Assembly (NCBI GenBank): GCA_945612235.1
Contig: CALZAE010000002.1
Coordinates: 28,085-92,084, forward strand
DNA length: 64,000 nucleotides
Direction of reading: 5' to 3'
Origin: an uncultured Gammaproteobacteria bacterium
GTDB taxonomy: Bacteria; Pseudomonadota; Gammaproteobacteria; Pseudomonadales; Pseudomonadaceae
Each line of letters opens with the position of its first letter. Within the stretch, counting starts at the first letter, position 1. This document shows, piece after piece, positions 29,311 through 38,731 of the stretch. The position numbers were made by a program, and so were the translations under genes. Under the pieces are notes generated by a model. The model saw only the letters and a list, made by a program, of their open reading frames with translations. It searched no databases and was not told the DNA's origin.

Positions 29311-29338
29311 ATTGAGCCATCAAGCAATTGAAAAGTTC
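29311..29338 (-). promoter_or_regulatory. AlgU-dependent promoter of the algU operon
   Basis: On the minus strand GAACTT (29333-29338) and TCAAT (29311-29315) are separated by 17 bases. This agrees with the AlgU/sigma-E consensus GAACTT-N16/17-TCTGA (or TCAAA). The predicted start near 29303 gives a leader of about 190 bases before algU, as expected of autoregulation. The site is only about 75 bases from the nadB start on the other strand. Confidence 0.75.
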
Positions 29339-29410
29339 CATCCATTTGGAAGTATTTTGCAAAGCCAACCAGCGTTATACTCATGCGCATCCTTGGAGTG
29401 GACCTTATTT

Positions 29411-31018
29411 ATGAGCCAATCTTATCAATATGATGTTTTGATTATCGGCAGTGGCGCGGCAGGTTTAACCACAGCGCTCACCCTGCCCAACCATTTGCGC
29501 ATTGCGGTACTCAGCAAAGGTGACTTATCCAGCGGCTCAACCTATTGGGCGCAAGGCGGTGTCGCTGGCGTACTCGATGATACCGATACCGTTGAGTCGC
29601 ATGTGCAAGACACCTTGATTGCTGGTGCTGGTTTATGTAATGAAGACGCCGTACGTTTTACTGTTGAAAACAGTCGCAGTGCAATTGATTGGCTGATTGA
29701 GCAAGGTGTGCCCTTCACGCGTAACGACACCGATGATGTTCACTATGATTATCACCTCACCCGTGAAGGCGGTCACAGTCATCGCCGTATTATTCATGCG
29801 GCCGATGCCACAGGTGCGGCAATTTTCACGACATTACTTGCACGTGCGCGCCAGCACAGCAATATTCATTTAATTGAGCAGCAAGTAGCGGTTGACTTAA
29901 TTATGGCTAGCAAGCTGGGCCGCGAGGGCAATGCGTGCTTAGGTGCCTATGTACTCAACCGCGCTACCGATGAAGTGGACACCTATGCCGCGCGCTTTAC
30001 CGTCTTAGCCACCGGCGGTGCAGCTAAGGTCTACTTATATACCAGCAATCCAGACAGTGCCTGCGGTGATGGCATCGCTATGGCTTGGCGTGCCGGTTGC
30101 AGCGTGGGTAATTTAGAGTTTAATCAGTTTCACCCCACCTGCTTATACCACCCACAAGCGAAAAACTTTTTAATCACCGAAGCCTTACGCGGCGAAGGCG
30201 CCCACCTGAAGCTCCCTAATGGCGAGCGTTTTATGGCGCGCTTTGATAGCCGTGAAGAACTTGCACCACGCGATATTGTGGCCCGCGCCATTGACCATGA
30301 GATGAAGCGCTTAGGGATTGATTGTGTATATTTGGATATCAGCCACAAATCCACTGAGTTTATTCAAGAACACTTCCCAACTGTCTATGAGCGCTGCCTG
30401 ACCTTTGGTATCGATATCACCAAAGAACCCATTCCAGTGGTGCCCGCTGCGCACTATACCTGTGGTGGCGTGGTGGTTGACCAGCACGGTCATACCGATA
30501 TCAACAACCTCTACGCCATTGGTGAAACCAGTTTTACCGGTCTGCACGGTGCCAACCGCATGGCCAGTAATTCTCTGTTGGAATGTTTTGTTTATGCCCG
30601 CTCTGCTGCCAACGACATCATCCAGCAAGACACTCAAGTGCCCATGCCCGAAGATTTGCCACAATGGGATGCCAGTTTAGTCACTGACTCAGATGAAGAT
30701 GTGATTATTGCGCACAACTGGGATGAGCTGCGACGCTTTATGTGGGATTACGTTGGCATTGTTCGCACCAATAAACGCTTGCTGCGCGCACTACACCGCG
30801 TGCGTTTACTGCAGTATGAGATTGATGAGTTTTACAGCAACTACCGTGTGAGTCGCGACCTGATTGAACTGCGCAACTTAGCTGTTGTAGCAGATTTAAT
30901 TATTCGTTCCGCCATGCGCCGCAAAGAAAGTCGGGGGCTGCACTACACCTTAGACTACCCACAACTGAGCGACTCAATTGTCGATACTATTTTACGGCCT
31001 GCCAGCGCCGACGACTGA
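29411..31018 (+). CDS. nadB: L-aspartate oxidase
   Basis: NadB oxidises L-aspartate to iminoaspartate, the first step of de novo NAD synthesis. The N-terminal FAD-binding Rossmann motif is [16 protein letters not shown]. Other hallmarks are [12 protein letters not shown], the [19 protein letters not shown] substrate region, [27 protein letters not shown] and the [12 protein letters not shown] end of the flavoprotein domain; the C-terminal helical domain follows. The start is set at [10 protein letters not shown], preceded by GGAG; the in-frame upstream extension runs through the algU promoter and looks non-coding. Length is 535 residues. Its 3' end overlaps the convergent ygfX by 32 bases. 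Confidence 0.97.
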   Translation: MSQSYQYDVLIIGSGAAGLTTALTLPNHLRIAVLSKGDLSSGSTYWAQGGVAGVLDDTDTVESHVQDTLIAGAGLCNEDAVRFTVENSRSAIDWLIEQGVPFTRNDTDDVHYDYHLTREGGHSHRRIIHAADATGAAIFTTLLARARQHSNIHLIEQQVAVDLIMASKLGREGNACLGAYVLNRATDEVDTYAARFTVLATGGAAKVYLYTSNPDSACGDGIAMAWRAGCSVGNLEFNQFHPTCLYHPQAKNFLITEALRGEGAHLKLPNGERFMARFDSREELAPRDIVARAIDHEMKRLGIDCVYLDISHKSTEFIQEHFPTVYERCLTFGIDITKEPIPVVPAAHYTCGGVVVDQHGHTDINNLYAIGETSFTGLHGANRMASNSLLECFVYARSAANDIIQQDTQVPMPEDLPQWDASLVTDSDEDVIIAHNWDELRRFMWDYVGIVRTNKRLLRALHRVRLLQYEIDEFYSNYRVSRDLIELRNLAVVADLIIRSAMRRKESRGLHYTLDYPQLSDSIVDTILRPASADD

Positions 31019-31442
31019 ATTTGAGTTGCACGCGCAGGCGGCGATGGCTGTCCTGCGCTAAGCTATCAAAAGGCACCGCGGCACTGCGGTAAAACCATTG
31101 CTCAGGATAGCGATAACGCAACAGTACCAGAGCGGGTATCGCCATGCTGTCAGCTCGCAATTGCACAGGACGCCAACCGGTTTGACTGCTCCACATCTGC
31201 CAGCCTTGTGCTGTGCGCTTGAGCCCCATTCGTAACCGGGGTTGCTGCGCCTGATTGATGCGCAACCATTGTGCATAGATCTGCAAAGCTAACAGCAGCA
31301 ACAGCACACATTTAACACTTGCAGCAATGGCTGCCAAAACAGCAGCCACACTTGCCAACACTAAAACACCAATAACCGCCCATGACAGCCTGATTGAAGG
31401 CTGCCAAAAGCACATAAAATGCTGTCTATGCAGGCTTGGCAT
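30987..31442 (-). CDS. ygfX: YgfX/CptA-like membrane protein
   Basis: The 151-residue protein has two adjacent hydrophobic segments (about 18-40 and 44-58) near the N-terminus and a basic, arginine-rich C-terminal half, the layout of YgfX (also called CptA). In E. coli YgfX is encoded with SdhE and has been described as a membrane partner or toxin acting on cytoskeletal proteins. Here it overlaps sdhE by 17 bases, strong contextual support, since residue conservation in the family is low. It also overlaps the end of nadB on the opposite strand. Confidence 0.75.
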   Translation of the reverse strand: MPSLHRQHFMCFWQPSIRLSWAVIGVLVLASVAAVLAAIAASVKCVLLLLLALQIYAQWLRINQAQQPRLRMGLKRTAQGWQMWSSQTGWRPVQLRADSMAIPALVLLRYRYPEQWFYRSAAVPFDSLAQDSHRRLRVQLKFSRRRWQAVK

Positions 31443-31680
31443 GCTCTAAAATCAATCCAACAATACGCTTTAAATCGTCACTTTCCGGCTCGGCACGCAA
31501 CATGCACCAACCAAAAATATCTTGGTCTTCACAATCGAGCAACATACGGTAGCGCTCACGGTCCGCTTCATCGAGCTTTAAGTACTGCTCTTCAACAAAG
31601 GGCACCAGTAATTGATCCAGCTCCCACATGCCTCGGCGACTGTGCCAATAGAGACGTTTTACTTCAACTTCGATAGACAT
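31426..31680 (-). CDS. sdhE: FAD assembly factor SdhE (CptB/YgfY)
   Basis: SdhE promotes covalent flavin attachment to succinate dehydrogenase and fumarate reductase. The 84-residue protein carries the hallmark RGMWELD motif near residue 15, followed by the helical core ending DIFGWCML. The start is set at MSIEVEV because GGAG lies eight bases upstream; a TTG four codons earlier is unlikely. It overlaps ygfX, and diverges from ygfZ. Confidence 0.93.
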   Translation of the reverse strand: MSIEVEVKRLYWHSRRGMWELDQLLVPFVEEQYLKLDEADRERYRMLLDCEDQDIFGWCMLRAEPESDDLKRIVGLILEHAKPA

Positions 31681-31800
31681 GGCGCACTCCAAATATTAGT
31701 GGACTCAGTATAAGACAAATTTAACAAAGTGGCATACGCTGACAAGAGGCTGTTAGCACTCTATGATAGACGCATGCATTATTTAACAAGCGAGACGATC

Positions 31801-32742
31801 ATGACTGGTTGTGCAAGTTTTACCCCATTAACCCACGAAGGCGTATTTGCTGTTCGTGGTCCTGACGCAAAAGCTTTTTTACAAGGTCAAGTGACCTGCA
31901 ATCTTGCTTACATTAGCGATGAACGCAGCAGCCTCGGCGCTCGCTGCACGCCTAAAGGGCGCATGTTATCAAGTTTTCGTGTGCTTTTAGAAAATGACGG
32001 CTATTTATTAGCAATGGATAGCGAAATTTTAGCTGCGCAACTGGCAGAAATGCAGAAGTATGCCGTTTTCTCTAAATCCAAACTGACCAATGACAGCGCA
32101 CTCTGGAGTCGTTTTGGCCTGTATCAAGGCGATGCTGCACTCAGCGCACTGGGGATTGATTTACCTAAGGAAGTCAACAGCACTGTGCATAGCAATCAGA
32201 TGATCGCTATTCGCGTCTCTGACTTGCTCACTGAGTTGTGGGTCAGCGCCGATGAAGGCCCCTGCCTGCGCAAGCGCTTATTGAACCTGTTACCCGAAGC
32301 ACCGCTCAACACTTGGCTGCTGGGGCAGATCCGTAGCGGTATTGGCCATGTCAGCATGCCGGTACGTGAGCAATTTATCCCGCAAATGCTTAATTTGCCG
32401 GCACTGGATGCTGTGAGCTTTAAAAAGGGCTGTTACACCGGCCAAGAAATCGTTGCGCGCATGCAGTATTTGGGCAAACTCAAGCGCCATATGTACCACT
32501 TTAAAATGGCCGGCACTGATCTGCCTGTGCCAGGCACAGCTTTGCTATCACCGGTGCACTCCAGTGCTGTCGGTGAAGTGGTCAGCGCCGCACAAAGTGA
32601 GCACGGCATTGAACTGCTCGCAACAGCACTTGATGAAGCTGTAGGCGATGGACGTATTTACTTAGAAGGCAACGAGCACGCACTGCTTGAGAAGCTTGAA
32701 CTGCCCTACTTATTAGATACCGAACGCGAAATTTTGCGTTAA
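31801..32742 (+). CDS. ygfZ: Folate-binding protein YgfZ (iron-sulfur cluster repair)
   Basis: YgfZ is a tetrahydrofolate-binding protein related to the glycine-cleavage T-protein that helps assemble or repair iron-sulfur clusters in enzymes such as MiaB. The family signature KGCYTGQEIVARMQYLGKLKR is present with its conserved cysteine. The ATG used begins MTGCASFTPL; an in-frame ATG nine codons earlier and further codons upstream are open but lack a clear ribosome site. The protein is about 313 residues. It heads an apparent ygfZ-ydhR-yajD operon and is divergent from sdhE, the usual Pseudomonas neighbourhood. Confidence 0.93.
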   Translation: MTGCASFTPLTHEGVFAVRGPDAKAFLQGQVTCNLAYISDERSSLGARCTPKGRMLSSFRVLLENDGYLLAMDSEILAAQLAEMQKYAVFSKSKLTNDSALWSRFGLYQGDAALSALGIDLPKEVNSTVHSNQMIAIRVSDLLTELWVSADEGPCLRKRLLNLLPEAPLNTWLLGQIRSGIGHVSMPVREQFIPQMLNLPALDAVSFKKGCYTGQEIVARMQYLGKLKRHMYHFKMAGTDLPVPGTALLSPVHSSAVGEVVSAAQSEHGIELLATALDEAVGDGRIYLEGNEHALLEKLELPYLLDTEREILR

Positions 32743-32774
32743 GACGCTAGGCTTAACATCAGTGGAGCACCATC

Positions 32775-33080
32775 ATGCTAACTCTATTGCAAATTGATTT
32801 TCCATTTACGGGCCCCTTCGGTGAAGCTATGGCTCAGGCTATGCAACCCTTAGCTGAGACTATTATTGAAGAGCCGGGCCTACTGTGGAAAATCTGGACG
32901 GAAAACGTCGAAACACAAGAAGCCGGTGGCATCTATTTATTTAGTGATGCGCCAGCAGCACAAGCCTACTTAGAGATGCACAGCGCCCGCTTAAGCGCCA
33001 GTGGTGTGACCGGCATTCGTGCTAAATTATTTGACGTCAACCGCCCTCTTAGCGAAATTTGTAAAGGTCCAATGCAATGA
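32775..33080 (+). CDS. YdhR-family putative monooxygenase (dimeric alpha-beta barrel)
   Basis: The 101-residue protein matches the YdhR family: [16 protein letters not shown] at the start, [25 protein letters not shown] in the middle and a short alpha-beta C-terminus. YdhR folds as a ferredoxin-like dimer related to small cofactor-free monooxygenases, but no substrate is established. GGAG lies nine bases before the ATG. It is 32 bases after ygfZ and overlaps yajD by four bases. Confidence 0.85.
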   Translation: MLTLLQIDFPFTGPFGEAMAQAMQPLAETIIEEPGLLWKIWTENVETQEAGGIYLFSDAPAAQAYLEMHSARLSASGVTGIRAKLFDVNRPLSEICKGPMQ

Positions 33081-33430
33081 CAACCAGTAAGCTCGATAAA
33101 ATTCTAGCCCAAGCGCAGAAAGAAAATGAAAGCGGCTACCGACAAAAAGCTTTAAGAATGTACCCACACTTTTGTGGTCGTTGCAGTCGTGAGTTTAGCG
33201 GTAAGGGTCTGAGTGAATTAACCGTGCACCACCGTGACCATAATCACGATAACAATCCGTCCGACGGCTCCAACTGGGAACTGCTGTGCTTGTATTGTCA
33301 CGATAATGAGCACCAGCGCCAAGTGGATCTGCATTATCAAAAAGAAGAGCGCGCCGGGCAAAAAGGTCCGCAGCAAACCTTTAAAGGCTTAGCGGGTCTT
33401 GCAGATCTTCTGAAGAAAAACGACAGCTAA
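33077..33430 (+). CDS. yajD: HNH-family nuclease YajD
   Basis: The 117-residue protein contains a compact HNH/zinc-ribbon domain: C33-x2-C36 (FCGRCSREF), the catalytic-type [11 protein letters not shown], then [11 protein letters not shown]. These are the four zinc cysteines and HNH core of E. coli YajD, a small conserved nuclease-fold protein of unknown target. The basic C-terminal extension is also typical. It is the last gene of the ygfZ-ydhR-yajD run and overlaps ydhR (ATGA). Confidence 0.9.
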   Translation: MTTSKLDKILAQAQKENESGYRQKALRMYPHFCGRCSREFSGKGLSELTVHHRDHNHDNNPSDGSNWELLCLYCHDNEHQRQVDLHYQKEERAGQKGPQQTFKGLAGLADLLKKNDS

Positions 33431-33437
33431 CAGGCTG

Positions 33438-33477
33438 TGCTCCATGCTACTTTTTCAGTAAGAAGCAGCGTGGAGCA
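33438..33477. terminator. Hairpin between convergent yajD and ycgN-like genes
   Basis: TGCTCCATGCT pairs with AGCGTGGAGCA over 11 positions with one G-U pair and an 18-base loop. It lies eight bases after the yajD stop. There is no clean T-run outside the stem. It probably marks the ends of both convergent transcripts. Confidence 0.5.
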
Positions 33478-33501
33478 TAGTACTCACCAATACAGTCAAA
33501 C

Positions 33502-33951
33502 TTAGCCCGATCTGAAAATCAGATGTTTTTCCCAATCCTCATCAGCAACATCCACTTCGCTGACCATACGCCCGAGTCGTGAAATGCTTTCGGTATGCAC
33601 CGCATCTGTATTGCCACAGACTAGATGATGCCAAACAAACAAATCTTTACCTTCACTGACCAAGCGATAAGCGCAGGTGGTGGGCAGCCATTTAAAAGAC
33701 TCAGCTTGATCAGCAGTCAATTGAATGCAGTCGGCCACATAGCGCTTACGGTCTGGATAATTACTGCAGCGCGCTGTATCTAAATCCAATAACTTACAAG
33801 CAATATTGGTGTAATACACCGCACCATCATCTTCATCTTCAAGCTTTTGCAAACAGCACAAACCACAACCATCACAGAGTGATTCCCACTCTTCCTGATC
33901 CAACTCAGCTAAGGTTTTACGTTTCCAAAAGGGTTCAACAATTGCGGCCAT
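33502..33951 (-). CDS. ycgN: YcgN-family cysteine-cluster protein (UPF0260)
   Basis: The 149-residue protein begins with [23 protein letters not shown] and has a CDGCGLCC cluster near 27-34, further cysteines at CKLLD and CSNYP, and C in the PTTCAYR segment. This pattern defines the UPF0260/YcgN family, in which the cysteines probably bind a metal or iron-sulfur centre. Function is unknown. It is monocistronic. Confidence 0.88.
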   Translation of the reverse strand: MAAIVEPFWKRKTLAELDQEEWESLCDGCGLCCLQKLEDEDDGAVYYTNIACKLLDLDTARCSNYPDRKRYVADCIQLTADQAESFKWLPTTCAYRLVSEGKDLFVWHHLVCGNTDAVHTESISRLGRMVSEVDVADEDWEKHLIFRSG

Positions 33952-33997
33952 TCTCTGCTCTACCTAGGCCAAGCACTAAACTTGGCGGATATAATAA

Positions 33998-34312
33998 TTA
34001 ATCTTGCTTGCACTCAACTTTAACGCGCATTTTAATCACCGTAGTGCTAAATCGCGCAGTCAAATGTGCAGTTTCACCTGCGGCCAAACGGGCTTTACGT
34101 GTGCGCGGGCTTTCTGGCCCATTGCGAAAACGCACTGTGCACACAGCAGCCTGCTGACCATAGTTATGTAACGAGACTGAAGCGCCATTATTACCTAAAT
34201 CAGCAGTGGTCACGGCGATTTCAGCGCCATTAAGTTGCTGCTCAACTTCAAATGCAAAGGCCAAAGCCGCTGCTGGACACAGCAGCGCTAACATTATTAG
34301 ATATTTTCTCAT
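33998..34312 (-). CDS. Small exported protein of unknown function
   Basis: The start chosen is MRKYLIMLALL because GAGAAG precedes it; a longer frame open to 34378 lacks support. The 104-residue product has a signal peptide ending near ALAFA and a mature domain with alternating strands (ASVSLHNYGQQAAVCTVRFRNGPES) resembling an immunoglobulin-like or fimbrial-chaperone-like beta fold. It has two cysteines, C68 and the C near the C-terminus, that could form a disulfide. I do not recognise the family. Probably periplasmic. Confidence 0.6.
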   Translation of the reverse strand: MRKYLIMLALLCPAAALAFAFEVEQQLNGAEIAVTTADLGNNGASVSLHNYGQQAAVCTVRFRNGPESPRTRKARLAAGETAHLTARFSTTVIKMRVKVECKQD

Positions 34313-34525
34313 ACTTTCTTCTCGCAGCAGTCTAGCCATGCAGTGTAACGCATCAATCAATACAAACCGCCCACCCAATTAGAAAAGTGTGGAAAAAATG
34401 CTTTATTTGCCAGTAACAGCCATCTATCATCCTGTACTTCTCTTCTTTTATTTGACCAGCAGTCGCACCATCACACCGCAATACCTGCTGATTCCCACCT
34501 TAATACAGTACGACTTAATCCTCTT

Positions 34526-35869
34526 ATGCAAACACTTAATAGCGCAGTAACGACCATCAATAACTGGGTCTGGGGCACACCCATGCTGATTGCCATCTTA
34601 GGCAGCGGCTTGTTTCTCATGCTGGCACTCAAATTTATGCCGATCCTTAATATCAAGCGCGGCTTTTTAGAGATTTGGAATGGCCGTAAAAAAGGTGACG
34701 CTAGCATCGGCCAAATCAGCCCCTTCGCGGCACTCATGACCACACTGGCGGCCACTGTGGGTACCGGTAATATCGCTGGAGTAGCGACTGCTATTGTTCT
34801 GGGTGGCCCAGGTGCTCTATTTTGGATGTGGTGTACCGCCCTAGTTGGCATGGCGACTAAATATTGCGAAGTGGTCTTGGCAGTACATTTTCGCGAGAAA
34901 AACAGCAGCAAGCATTTTGTTGGTGGCCCCATGTATGCAATTAAAAATGGTTTAGGTCGTAAATGGGCTTGGCTGGGCGCGTGCTTTGCTTTATTCGGTG
35001 GCTTAGCCAGTTTTGGCATTGGCAATATGGTGCAGGTCAACAGCATGACCGCTGGACTGGCGGTCTCCTTTGCCATTCCAGCGTGGATCAGCGGGCTGTG
35101 CATTATGGTGCTGGTTGGACTGGTTATTTTAGGCGGCATCCAGCGTATAGGAGCAGTGGCACAGACTCTGGTACCCTTTATGTGCGTGGCTTACATCATC
35201 GCCACTGGGTTTATTTTAATCAGCCACTACCAAGCGATTCCTGCAGCATTTATCTTGATTTTTGATTCGGCATTTAATGGTCACGCGGCTGTTGGTGGCT
35301 TTGCCGGTGCGGCGATGATTGCGGCAATACGTTTTGGTGTGGCGCGCGGGGTTTTCTCGAACGAGGCAGGTTTGGGTAGCGCGGGTATTGCACAAGCAGC
35401 AGGCACCAGTGATGACCCTGTAGTGTCTGGTTTAATTGGCATGATGGGCACTTTTATTGACACATTAATAGTGTGCACCATGACCGGCTTAGCCATTATT
35501 TGCTCGGGTGTCTGGAGCAGTGGTTTAAGTGGCGCGGCCTTATCATCTGCAGCTTTTGAGTCGGCAATGCCAGGCATAGGCAATTATTTATTGACCACCG
35601 CTCTTGTGGTATTTGCTTTCACTACTATTTTAGGCTGGAGCTATTATGGCGAACGCTGCTGGGAGTTTTTATTCGGCAAGCGCGCCATTTTACCCTACCG
35701 TTTAATCTGGGTCGCAGTAGTGCCCTTAGGGGCTATTACGCAACTGGATACTGTCTGGCTGCTAGCTGACACTTTAAATGGCCTAATGGCGCTGCCCAAC
35801 TTGGTTGCTTTACTGGTGCTCAGCCCTGTGGTGATTAAACTGACTCAAGCGCACTTTGCTCAACACTAA
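34526..35869 (+). CDS. Alanine/glycine:cation symporter (AGCS family)
   Basis: This 447-residue inner-membrane protein has about ten hydrophobic helices and AGCS-family motifs: the GDASIGQISPFAALMTTLAATVGTGNIAGVA region, WMWCTALVGMATKYCEVVLA, GGPMYAI, and SNEAGLGSAGIAQAA. AGCS carriers import small neutral amino acids, typically alanine or glycine, with sodium. Substrate cannot be set from sequence. No convincing ribosome binding site precedes the ATG. The stop overlaps the stop of convergent motY. Confidence 0.92.
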   Translation: MQTLNSAVTTINNWVWGTPMLIAILGSGLFLMLALKFMPILNIKRGFLEIWNGRKKGDASIGQISPFAALMTTLAATVGTGNIAGVATAIVLGGPGALFWMWCTALVGMATKYCEVVLAVHFREKNSSKHFVGGPMYAIKNGLGRKWAWLGACFALFGGLASFGIGNMVQVNSMTAGLAVSFAIPAWISGLCIMVLVGLVILGGIQRIGAVAQTLVPFMCVAYIIATGFILISHYQAIPAAFILIFDSAFNGHAAVGGFAGAAMIAAIRFGVARGVFSNEAGLGSAGIAQAAGTSDDPVVSGLIGMMGTFIDTLIVCTMTGLAIICSGVWSSGLSGAALSSAAFESAMPGIGNYLLTTALVVFAFTTILGWSYYGERCWEFLFGKRAILPYRLIWVAVVPLGAITQLDTVWLLADTLNGLMALPNLVALLVLSPVVIKLTQAHFAQH

Positions 35870-36756
35870 TTGCTTTGCGTCTCATTTAGCGCGCTGTAAG
35901 TGCCTTCAGGTACGCGCGATAGCACAATATTCACCCGGCGATTGAGCGCGCGGTTAGCAGCAGTATTATTGGGTTTAAGTGGGTAGCGCTCGCCATGGAA
36001 GCGCACTATCACTTGCTCTTCAGGTATCCCTTGATCCAAAAAATACTGCTTGACCGTTAGCGCTCGCTGGCGAGAGATTTCACGATTACTTAAGCGGTTG
36101 CCCCAACTGTCAGAATGGCCATCAACTTCAATCTGATTCACTGTAGGATCTTCTTTTAAGTAATCCACAATGGCTTTTAAACGCCCTGTAGCTGACTCAC
36201 TCAACACCATATTGGTATCTACAAAAGCAATTCGCGTTTGTTTGAGCTGATCAAAATTATAGGGTAGCAAACTGGCTGTGCACTCTAAGTAACGCTGATA
36301 GGCATCCGAAAAGCGGGCTGGAAGAATGCGCACCTCAAGGCGATCACCTTGATTGGTGCGGTGACGAATCAACGGCCCACGCCCTTCAAGCAAGCCGGTT
36401 AACAAGCGTCCAGCCTGTAAAGGTGATGCATATAGCGCATGACTATTGGCCGGCACCAAGACAACCCCTAAATTAATATCGCCTTGGCCGGCACGCCAAG
36501 GTGCCGCGGCAGCCAATAAAGTTGCTGAACCACGACTGAGCCAAGCTTCTTGTGCTTGCAAACGAAAGGTTGGGCCTTCACCGGCACGACGCACAAACTC
36601 GCCATGACCAAAGCCTTGCACAGGCTGCGCCAATCGGCATTCAAAACGATCACCTTCCACACTCCACTCAACATGCTCTAAGGGCGTTTGAAAGGTGATG
36701 GCTGAGGCAGGCAAGGCTAACAGGCTCGCCCATATCGAAAATACAGCTAAGCGCAT
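35866..36756 (-). CDS. motY: MotY-like flagellar stator protein (OmpA-family C-terminus)
   Basis: MotY forms the T-ring around the flagellar basal body that stabilises stators in Pseudomonas and Vibrio. The 296-residue protein has a signal peptide ending LPASA, an N-terminal MotY-type domain (ITFQTPLEHVEWSVE...FECRL) and a C-terminal OmpA/peptidoglycan-binding domain with VDGHSDSWGNRLSNREISRQRA and NRALNRRVNIVL. Position divergent from pyrC-rnt matches Pseudomonas motY-pyrC-rnt. Other flagellar genes are not in the window. A general OmpA-type lipoprotein is a less likely alternative. Confidence 0.85.
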   Translation of the reverse strand: MRLAVFSIWASLLALPASAITFQTPLEHVEWSVEGDRFECRLAQPVQGFGHGEFVRRAGEGPTFRLQAQEAWLSRGSATLLAAAAPWRAGQGDINLGVVLVPANSHALYASPLQAGRLLTGLLEGRGPLIRHRTNQGDRLEVRILPARFSDAYQRYLECTASLLPYNFDQLKQTRIAFVDTNMVLSESATGRLKAIVDYLKEDPTVNQIEVDGHSDSWGNRLSNREISRQRALTVKQYFLDQGIPEEQVIVRFHGERYPLKPNNTAANRALNRRVNIVLSRVPEGTYSALNETQSN

Positions 36757-36890
36757 TGCGCTCTCCAGTCACGAAAATACTTAACTAAGTTATCGGTCAG
36801 ACTCAAGAAAACTTTAAAGCAGATGCCCGCATCGCGCTTTTACGGTAGCATTCTACTTATTCAAGATAAATTGACTGACTGGAAGCCTTC

Positions 36891-37937
36891 ATGATTGACC
36901 GTCTTACCTTGCTGCGACCCGACGATTGGCATATACACTTGCGCGATGGCGCATTTTTGCCACATACAGTTGCGGATGCCGCACGCACCTTTGCTCGTGC
37001 GATTGTTATGCCTAACCTGGTTCCGCCCGTACGCAATACTGCACAAGCCGATCAATACCGCGAACGTATTTTAAATGCTCGTCCGGCACAGAGCAGTTTT
37101 GACCCCTTAATGGTGCTCTACCTCACGGATCACACTACAGCCCACGACATTCAAGAAGCTAAAGCCAGCGGCTTTGTGCACGCAGCAAAGCTGTATCCAG
37201 CGGGCGCCACCACCAACTCCGACTCTGGCGTGACTTCATTAGAAGCCATTTACCCAGCACTAGAAGCCATGAGTGCAGTGGGTATGCCTTTATTGGTGCA
37301 CGGTGAAGTCACCCACAGTGACGTGGATATTTTTGATCGTGAAAAGCGCTTTATTGACGATCAGTTAGTTGGCTTAGTCCAACGCTTCCCAGATTTAAAA
37401 GTCGTTTTAGAACACATCACTACAGCAGATGCGGCCCAGTTTGTTAGCGCAGCCAGCAATAAGGTTGCCGCGACCATCACCGCGCATCACTTACTGTATA
37501 ACCGCAACCATATGTTAGCCGGTGGTATTCGCCCGCACTTTTATTGCCTGCCGATTCTCAAGCGCAACACACACCAAGAAGCGTTACTCGATGCAGCCAC
37601 CAGCGGTTCAAGTAAGTTCTTTTTAGGCACCGACTCAGCACCCCACGCACAAAACGCCAAAGAAATTGCTTGTGGTTGTGCCGGTTGCTACACCGCCTAT
37701 GCCGCCATTGAGTTATATGCTGAAGCCTTTGAGCAACGCAATGCATTGGACAAGCTCGAAGCCTTTGCCAGCCACTTCGGTGCAGACTTCTACGGTTTAC
37801 CACGCAACCAAGACAGCATCACCCTAGTGCGTGAGCCTTGGACGGTGCCAGATTCCTTTGACTACGCCGAGCAAAAACTGGTGCCACTGCGTGCTGGCGA
37901 AACCTTAAACTGGCGTGTATTAGGAGCTCAAGCATGA
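36891..37937 (+). CDS. pyrC: Dihydroorotase
   Basis: PyrC closes carbamoyl aspartate to dihydroorotate in pyrimidine synthesis. The 348-residue class II enzyme has [10 protein letters not shown] with metal ligands H14 and H16, the carboxylated-lysine segment [29 protein letters not shown], and the catalytic-aspartate segment [10 protein letters not shown]. All metal ligands look intact. It overlaps rnt by four bases (ATGA), so the two are translationally coupled. It is divergent from motY. Confidence 0.97.
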   Translation: MIDRLTLLRPDDWHIHLRDGAFLPHTVADAARTFARAIVMPNLVPPVRNTAQADQYRERILNARPAQSSFDPLMVLYLTDHTTAHDIQEAKASGFVHAAKLYPAGATTNSDSGVTSLEAIYPALEAMSAVGMPLLVHGEVTHSDVDIFDREKRFIDDQLVGLVQRFPDLKVVLEHITTADAAQFVSAASNKVAATITAHHLLYNRNHMLAGGIRPHFYCLPILKRNTHQEALLDAATSGSSKFFLGTDSAPHAQNAKEIACGCAGCYTAYAAIELYAEAFEQRNALDKLEAFASHFGADFYGLPRNQDSITLVREPWTVPDSFDYAEQKLVPLRAGETLNWRVLGAQA

Positions 37938-38638
37938 GCAACGATATCCCAGATTACGAGTTCGAAGAGTACATCAATAAAGAAAGCAACAACGCTCACG
38001 ACAAGCACAGCGGTGGTTTAAAATCGGCCATGGCGCGTCGCTTCCGTGGCTATTTGCCCGTAGTCATTGATGTGGAAACCGGCGGTTTTAATTGCGCTAC
38101 TGATGCTTTATTAGAAATCGCTGCAGTGATTCCAGCGATGGATGAAGACGGTTTACTCTACGCCGAGCACACCTTATTTTTCCGCGTCAAGCCGTTTGAA
38201 GGCGCTAACATTGAACAAGCTGCCTTAGACTTTACCGGCATCAAGCTTGATCACCCGTTACGCATGGCCGTCACTGAAGATCACGCCCTCGGTGAGATTT
38301 TCAAAAGCGTACGCAAATCGCTAAAAGCCGCAGGCTGCAAACGCGCCATTTTAGTCGGCCATAACAGCCACTTTGATTTAGGCTTTCTTAATGCGGCAGT
38401 AGAGCGCTGCGGCATTAAGCGCAACCCCTTCCACCCTTTCTCCAGCTTTGATACTGCAACTCTGGGCGGCCTTGCTTACGGTCAAACCGTGTTAGCTAAA
38501 GCCTGTGAAGCGGCTGATATCAGTTTTGATAGCCGTGAAGCTCATAACGCACGTTACGATACTGAAAAAACGGCTGAACTGTTTTGCGGTATCGTCAACC
38601 GCTGGAAAGAAATGGGTGGCTGGGACGATTTCGAATAA
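37934..38638 (+). CDS. rnt: Ribonuclease T
   Basis: RNase T is a DEDD-family 3'-5' exoribonuclease that trims tRNA CCA ends and 5S and 23S rRNA. The 234 residues show Exo [12 protein letters not shown] (D and E ligands), Exo [15 protein letters not shown], and Exo [17 protein letters not shown] (catalytic His and Asp). The N-terminal extension of about 35 acidic residues is longer than in E. coli. It follows pyrC in the Pseudomonas order. Confidence 0.95.
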   Translation: MSNDIPDYEFEEYINKESNNAHDKHSGGLKSAMARRFRGYLPVVIDVETGGFNCATDALLEIAAVIPAMDEDGLLYAEHTLFFRVKPFEGANIEQAALDFTGIKLDHPLRMAVTEDHALGEIFKSVRKSLKAAGCKRAILVGHNSHFDLGFLNAAVERCGIKRNPFHPFSSFDTATLGGLAYGQTVLAKACEAADISFDSREAHNARYDTEKTAELFCGIVNRWKEMGGWDDFE

Positions 38639-38663
38639 ACTTTGAGATCTTAACTGCACCAAC

Positions 38664-38708
38664 AAAAAGGGGCGCTCGGCAATTAATCACTGCCCAGCGC
38701 CCGCTTTT
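38664..38708. terminator. Bidirectional terminator between rnt and ppsR
   Basis: GGGCGCT pairs with AGCGCCC, and the stem continues after one unpaired base on each side with GGCA/TGCC. An A-run on the left and TTTT on the right allow termination in both directions. Confidence 0.8.
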
Positions 38709-38731
38709 ATTAACGCTAATAGTCCATACGC

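Noticed and set aside
29303-29410. N-terminal extension of nadB by 36 codons
   Set aside because: It runs through the algU promoter, lacks coding character, and the internal ATG has a ribosome site and begins the conserved FAD-binding sequence.
36774-36800. AACTAAGTTA partial palindrome before motY/pyrC
   Set aside because: The arms are only five bases and AT-rich; too weak to call an operator.
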